From positions 682,001 through 746,000 of the forward strand of contig JAHNUO010000007.1 of NCBI GenBank assembly GCA_019787685.1: a stretch of 64,000 nt of DNA, in the 5' to 3' direction. A program made the translations under genes and the position numbers. Below are positions 59,180-64,000 of this stretch, piece after piece (the first letter of the stretch is position 1; every line of letters begins with the position of its first letter). The notes under the pieces are model-generated. The model did not search any database, was not told the origin of the DNA, and saw nothing but the letters and a program-made list of their open reading frames with translations. Origin of the DNA: Chiua virens (Eukaryota; Basidiomycota; Agaricomycetes; Boletales; Boletaceae).

Positions 59180-60230
59180 ACCTTTAGACGCTACAGACTT
59201 GAAATAAATACTCCTCTTCAGGTACCTTCTGCAGACCACGCCATCGCTCCAGCGAGATCAAGTCATTCGTTCTCTGAACCACCCTAGAGATGCACATGCT
59301 GGCGTGGGTGCGCAAGCTGAGCGCCGAAGGCCAGTGACGACTCAGAGGGGTCAAAATGTCGTTTACATCCCGCTTGAACTCTCGTTGCAACGCTTTGCTC
59401 AAGAGTACATCAAGTAATAGACGTGCACTGGCGCCTTCATTTTATTTCTCATCAGCGCTGTCGTTCTCGACGGTCGCGTCGTTCGCTGGGGACACAACAC
59501 ATTGTGGGTATTGCGACGGATGAAGTTACGCTCAGGCTACAGTTCCGTCTTGGACACGTCACTCCATGTTAGCGAAAGATAGAACTTGATAAAGTGACTT
59601 TCCTTGCGTCCTTAGCTCTCTACGTAGTCGTCCAGTGATTGCAGCGAACTGGCCACCGGCACTATCGTGCATGCCAGTGGAGGTGACGTCGTAGTAAGTC
59701 TGAAATATTGCGGCGCGATAGAAGAGTCATCGTCTTAGCAAGTAATGTCCGACAGGCACGCATATGCCTACCATGTCCTTTCTTCTTTCGCTTGTGTGCA
59801 TCTCCGGCTGTGCAAGGTTGCCAACCTTTTGATCAAGCTCATCGTGCGTCAGTGAGAACGTACCCTTAATTTATCAGTTTGAGTCAATGGTATAGCTCGG
59901 GGCATGCTAGCAACACAAGGATCGACGATGGGGTTGCATCAAAAACCTCGAGTTTGGATGGCAGAACATGCCTCCCTGCGGGATCTCATGTGCTGAAGGG
60001 CCAAGGGTTTGATGAACAAGGTTCCGTTCGTGAAGTACACCTATCAAATTGGCAAGATCATCCTACGAATAGATGCTTGTGGGCAGGTTGCAGCACGACT
60101 TTGGTATGCAGCTCAGTTGGGCCCGGGCCCCGGTTTAACCCATTTGGATGGGGTAGTCCGGAACGGTGGCTTGGTGACACCTTGGCAGGTTAGAGTGAAC
60201 CACACAATGCGTTTATATGATTCTCGTCAG
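59180..60230 (+). pseudogene. Decayed copy of the alcohol dehydrogenase
   Basis: Fragments align with the gene at 56652-58195. AGATCAAGTCATTCGTTCTC at about 59260 matches the RDQVIRSP region, and 59920-60110 (ATCGACGATGGGGTTGCATC; ATTTGGCAAGATCATCCTAC-like) matches the last exon at 57990-58190. Stops and indels throughout. Confidence 0.85.
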
Positions 60231-60338
60231 GAACCCCATTCATACATTTGTCGGAGATTTCTGAAATGCTTCTTTGATCCTATATTCCCAGTACCTGCGA
60301 TAAATGGCCGTCGATTTAATTGCCGAACGTGAAAGTCC

Positions 60339-61573
60339 TTAGACGAAAACGACATACTTCTTTCTCATTGTGTCGTGTTCGTGGGCAAGGGACCTCCAGA
60401 GCTTCACATGAAGTGACGTGAACAAGGTTAGCTCTCAGACCAGCCCAGCACCAAAGAGAAAACGGAAACTGTGGGCGTACCTCAATCGCTTTCATAAGAT
60501 CGTCTCCACCATCCGCTTCATAGATATCCGCCACGAATTCAATTGCTGCGACACAGGGCAATTGAGCCCCTGGAGAGGGGAGAGGATCCTCGAGGTCGAC
60601 CACATCCCCTGGGGGTGCCTCGCGTTGCTCCGATGGAGGTACAGAGTAAGGGGTGACGAAGGATCGAAGGATCGAATAGGGCGTCTTCGAATGGTCTAGC
60701 ACACCGCGCAAGTAATTCCACGCTGACGCGTTATTGGGCGCAATCGCTATCTTGCTCTTCGCGAAGCTAGAAGACGAGTCAAGGGATACTAGTTATCAGA
60801 TGCCCCTGGCCAAACAAAACGCAGCGTACGTCAACTCTCTGCGGACAACTGCATTCCTGTCCTCGTCTCCTTCTCTGATACCCGATTGGAACACGACGAA
60901 GAACCGGTGGTGCCACGCCGAATTGTTGCGCAGATCGCCGTCCAGCATGCGTTCGACAAAGGCGAGCTCACCGTGCCACAGTGTCGCGTCGTTGAAATGC
61001 GCAAGGGTCCACTGACGGTACGACCAGGTGTGGTAGTTCTTGGTGTCGATCTGCAATGCGTAGGTGATGAACGCGAGTTCGGGCGCCGGATCGCGAGTGT
61101 GTTGGACAAGAAGTCGACGATGGTGCCAGACTTGATAAGTTTTCAGGTACTGTATCGCGAGTTCGTCCATGAGCCGTAGCTCGACATCCAGGGGGGCGTT
61201 GAGGGCCATGAGGGTTTTGTACCGATATTGCCTGATTGAAATGTAGTGGAGGTTAGGGTCGAGTGGCGAGATGGGGGTGACCGTACCATGCAGAGTAGTG
61301 TGCAGGGTTCTGACGAATGATGTTCTCCGTCAGATCGAGCGCTCTGGGGCTCTTCTCCCCGATCTTGACGATGCCTCTGAAATAATTGGTGGCATCTTTG
61401 TCTACATCACGGGCAGATGCTCAAGATGGCTCGACCAAATGAAGTCGCTGCACACACGCACATTCTGGTGTATAGAAGATCGGTGCGATAGGAGTAGCAC
61501 TCTCGTACTGCTCGAGGGGCACAACGTCAGCCCACTCTGGTTTGTTGGCAAACAGCTCTTGATCTTCTTCCAT
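60339..61573 (-). CDS. RAM2: Protein farnesyltransferase / geranylgeranyltransferase I alpha subunit
   Basis: Minus-strand exons 61462-61573, 61287-61401, 60830-61231, 60481-60766 and 60339-60401; 325 residues, frame clean. Prenyltransferase alpha repeats are obvious: RALDLTENIIRQNPAHYSAW, YQVWHHRRLLV, IDTKNYHTWSYRQW, NNSAWHHRFFVV, APNNASAWNYLRG, and the conserved end LAHEHDTMRKKYV. The subunit pairs with a beta subunit to prenylate CaaX proteins such as Ras and mating pheromones. It is the surviving member of a duplicated cassette. Confidence 0.95.
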
Positions 61574-61845
61574 GGTAAGCAAGTGTCACAGGAACGAGAG
61601 AATCAAACCTAGCTGAGCCCGACTGTCACATTCCCAAAGCGGGACCTGTCAACTTTCCACTCAGACAAGACAACTGCGCAATCCATAATAAACAGTTTAA
61701 CCATGAAAACATACAGTACAGGGCAGATGTAAAGTTTACTACGACAGACATGTGAAGAAGATAGGTATCAGAAGACTATCGAGAACCATAACATCACAAA
61801 TAACAAAATCAGGAAAGGAGTTACATGACACCTGAAACATGTTGG

Positions 61846-63317
61846 TTAGGCCGCGGCAGGAGCGACTGCAGGAGCAATCGCATTGGTTGCAGTGTAGTCC
61901 TACCAATTCTCTCAGCAAACTGAAACACAACGAGATACTCGGTACGTACTTCCATTTCAGCATCGAGATCAGCAGCACTCTTCTGCGGACGGTCGTTACC
62001 CTTTCTCGCACGACCCCTTGCCCTACGGATACCACGCGAGGCAGGCCTGGAGCGGTGATGAGAAATGTAATCACTGAGTCAAGACGTAAACTAACCTTGC
62101 TACTCTTGTGGTGGTTGTGGTCGCAGGAACAGAGGCGGGAGGAGGGGCGACACGAGAAACCAACGATTGGGGTGGCGCCGGACGAGCTGGGTCAACGACA
62201 ATTTCGATCTTCATAGGTCGTTCTGTAATTGACGGACGGAGGCGAGACAGTGAGTATTAGTCGGCTGAGTTCTGATGCAAGCAGGCAAGTAAAAAGGGGG
62301 ACGGATACGAGCAACCCTGAACCCAAGCTGTTACCGAGGATCGCTGAGTCGTTCATTCGCTCTTCAAGTACTCTTCATGACGACGCCTGTATATCGAGCC
62401 TTCATGACATGCCCAAGCCTGAAATTGGTTAAGCGGTGAAGATTTGGAGGACACCGCCCTCGCTCCACAATCCTTGCACCATACTCAAAACCAAATCCCA
62501 TGACCGCACCATAAAGTAAGCCCGGATAGGCGGCTGCAGGCAACATGAATCCTGAAGGGTGACTAGTCCTTCGGCACGAATTCATGGCTATAATCCACTA
62601 CAAGCTTGGAGTAGCAAGAGTGGCAGCGAGGACAAGTCATGGTCGCCACCAACAAGACAGTCAACTCGCACTTTTTAGCGCCTGTGGTGTGTCGTTCCAA
62701 GTAACCTTGGAAGGAAGTGTCGACCAGCTTTCGACGGCAACGATGACCCTCTGCACTTCAGAGGTTGCTCCAACAACAGAGACGGAGGAAAGCAGAGAAG
62801 AAATGGCGATACTAACTCCCATCGATGAGGCGGTTGTTGTACTTGCTGGTAGGCCTTGGTACCATCTCCTTTTTTTTGGAAGTGAACAGCAGCAATGCCC
62901 TTTGACCGACCACCACTGTCGTAGTGCAGCGTGACATCACGAAGTGGGCCAACCGTAGAGTAAAAGAGTTCCTTCACAACGACAGTCAGAAATGCAAATG
63001 ACAGGAAATATAAAAGACCAAGTACCTTGATTTGGACTTCATTCACGTCTGCAGGGAGGTTGGAGACGATAATTTTGTCAGCAGGCTGAGGGGAAGGGTT
63101 CGCTGCGGCAACTACTTTTGCGGCAGCGGCATTCTGAGCTGCAGCACGGGAAGCTACATGTGTGGGGTTACCCAGAATTTGGGCTTTGGCTGAGGTACGA
63201 CGACCAACGCGGCGGGCTTTGGGACGCGTGGAAATAACCTTGAAGGATTGGTTGAGACACACGAAAAAAAAAGCTGTGCGAACGCGTTCCGCTCACCTCG
63301 TCGAGAGACTTGTCCAT
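61846..63317 (-). CDS. YRA1: ALY/REF (Yra1) mRNA export adaptor, one extra T
   Basis: Minus-strand exons 63297-63317, 63026-63238, 62817-62971, 62096-62222, 61950-62046 and 61846-61899; 221 residues after removal of one base. It starts MDKSLDE (the UBM-type N-terminus), then an RRM: DKIIVSNLPADVNEVQIKELFYS, GRSKGIAAVHF, YNNRLIDG and RPMKIEIVVDP. The RGG-like stretch is SRGIRRARGRARKGNDRPQ. The extra sense T is at 62851 on the plus strand (GCC|T|ACC), just before YNNRLIDG. Intron 62223-62816 is 594 bp, more than ten times the usual size here. Confidence 0.88.
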
Positions 63318-63520
63318 TTTTTTCTTCTTCAGTGGTAAAAAAAAGTGGATGATGGAGAGGACGGTAAAACAACTTTATGAGGTGGTGGCAACAACAGAGG
63401 GGCGACACGAAAATATATTGAGGGGGCCATCACGATATATATGGTGAGCGGAGTTTCGGAATATGAATATGTGACATGTGTGTTGCTGTACGTGGCTGTG
63501 TACTGATGCAGTCTTTGGTC

Positions 63521-64000
63521 ATGTCTCGGGGTGGCCGTGGAGGAGGTCGAGGGGATGGCAGAGGATTCAAAGGAGGTGGTGCTTTTGGTGCAGGTGCATT
63601 ACCCCCGATGGGTCTCACATTTGCCGATATACAAGCGATGTCGCGTGAGGCAGATGCTTTGTACCCCGTACGCTCGAAGATCTTGTTTGGGGTTACGTGA
63701 CAATGCGCTCATACTCGTGTCTTCCAGCCTTTGGACCCATTGCCTGTGCTTTCAGACTTTTCCGCAGAGGAGAAGAGTGTAAGTGACTTGCAGACAGGCT
63801 TCATCGCTCGACTGCGCAAGTCCCCTTACTATGTGGTGGAAAGAACCAAATCCAACGGTCGTCTCTTACCTCCTGCGCAACAACCAGTGCTAACAGATCA
63901 TGCAGAGCTAGAGCGATACTCAGACAAATATCGCCAGACATCCGCATCGCTCCCTACTCTCAAACGGAAAGATCTACATGCGCCCTTCTTTCCGTCCGAG
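63521..64000 (+). CDS. RPC31: RNA polymerase III subunit Rpc31 (RPC7), 3' end beyond window
   Basis: It starts MSRGGRGGGRGDGRGFKGGG, followed by LPPMGLTFADIQAMSREADALYP. One intron (from about 63669 to 63727) leads to PLDPLPVLSDFSAEEKSV, FIARLRKSPYYVVERTKSNG and RYSDKYRQTSASLPTLKRKD, all diagnostic of Rpc31. It is part of the Pol III initiation subcomplex that transcribes tRNA and 5S genes. The acidic tail is not in the window. Confidence 0.88.

Overview
This is a nuclear stretch of a filamentous basidiomycete, most likely Agaricomycotina. Evidence: genes are split by many short (about 45-60 bp) GT-AG introns with CTAA-type branch points, H2A/H2B genes sit in divergent pairs, and the fungal proteins Rud3, Spc2, Dus4, Erg2 and Rpc31 are all present. 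There are no operons, phage genes or CRISPR arrays. I assembled gene models by hand from splice sites and family motifs; coordinates are genomic spans and exons are listed in the evidence.

Layout. 0.3-3.3 kb: divergent sugar oxidoreductases (SDR and zinc polyol dehydrogenase). 5.4-6.8 kb: histone pair 1. 7.2-14.3 kb: ERG2 sterol isomerase, a two-RRM protein, Dus4. 16.3-19.5 kb: SRRM1-like splicing coactivator and an F-box-type protein. 20.3-22.2 kb: galactonate dehydratase family. 22.4-23.8 kb: histone pair 2. 24-31 kb: signal peptidase subunit Spc2, protoporphyrinogen oxidase, a proline-rich protein, a single-pass membrane protein, a p24 cargo receptor. 31-33.8 kb: no convincing gene. 33.8-41.3 kb: a Ser/Pro-rich protein, an E3D/HECT_2-type ubiquitin ligase, golgin Rud3. 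41.9-49.1 kb: two copies of an uncharacterised secreted family around a degenerate P450-like gene. 49.5-56.5 kb: GFA-domain protein, KGD2 (2-oxoglutarate dehydrogenase E2), a 19-exon amidohydrolase. 56.6-61.6 kb: a tandem duplication of an [alcohol dehydrogenase - farnesyltransferase alpha] cassette in which opposite members have decayed. 61.8-64 kb: mRNA export factor ALY/Yra1 and the start of RPC31.

Main observation. In at least nine otherwise well-conserved genes the frame is broken by single extra T residues. At every well-constrained site the T is on the coding strand, also for genes on the minus strand. It lies exactly between two codons, usually after C and before a purine. Removing these T's, and nothing else, restores conserved protein sequence and makes every exon length agree with its splice phases. 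Histone H2A has two, p24 three, Rud3 three, the amidohydrolase three, and KGD2, ALY, the HECT_2 ligase and the membrane protein one each. Neighbouring genes (ERG2, DUS4, SRRM1, PPOX, SPC2, farnesyltransferase alpha, both H2B) have none. Sequencing error should not know the coding strand or the codon phase. A +1 ribosomal frameshift that skips a U, or removal of single U's from mRNA, would fit. Assembly error or recent pseudogenisation must still be excluded.

A second unusual trait is the number of GC-AG introns: six in this window.
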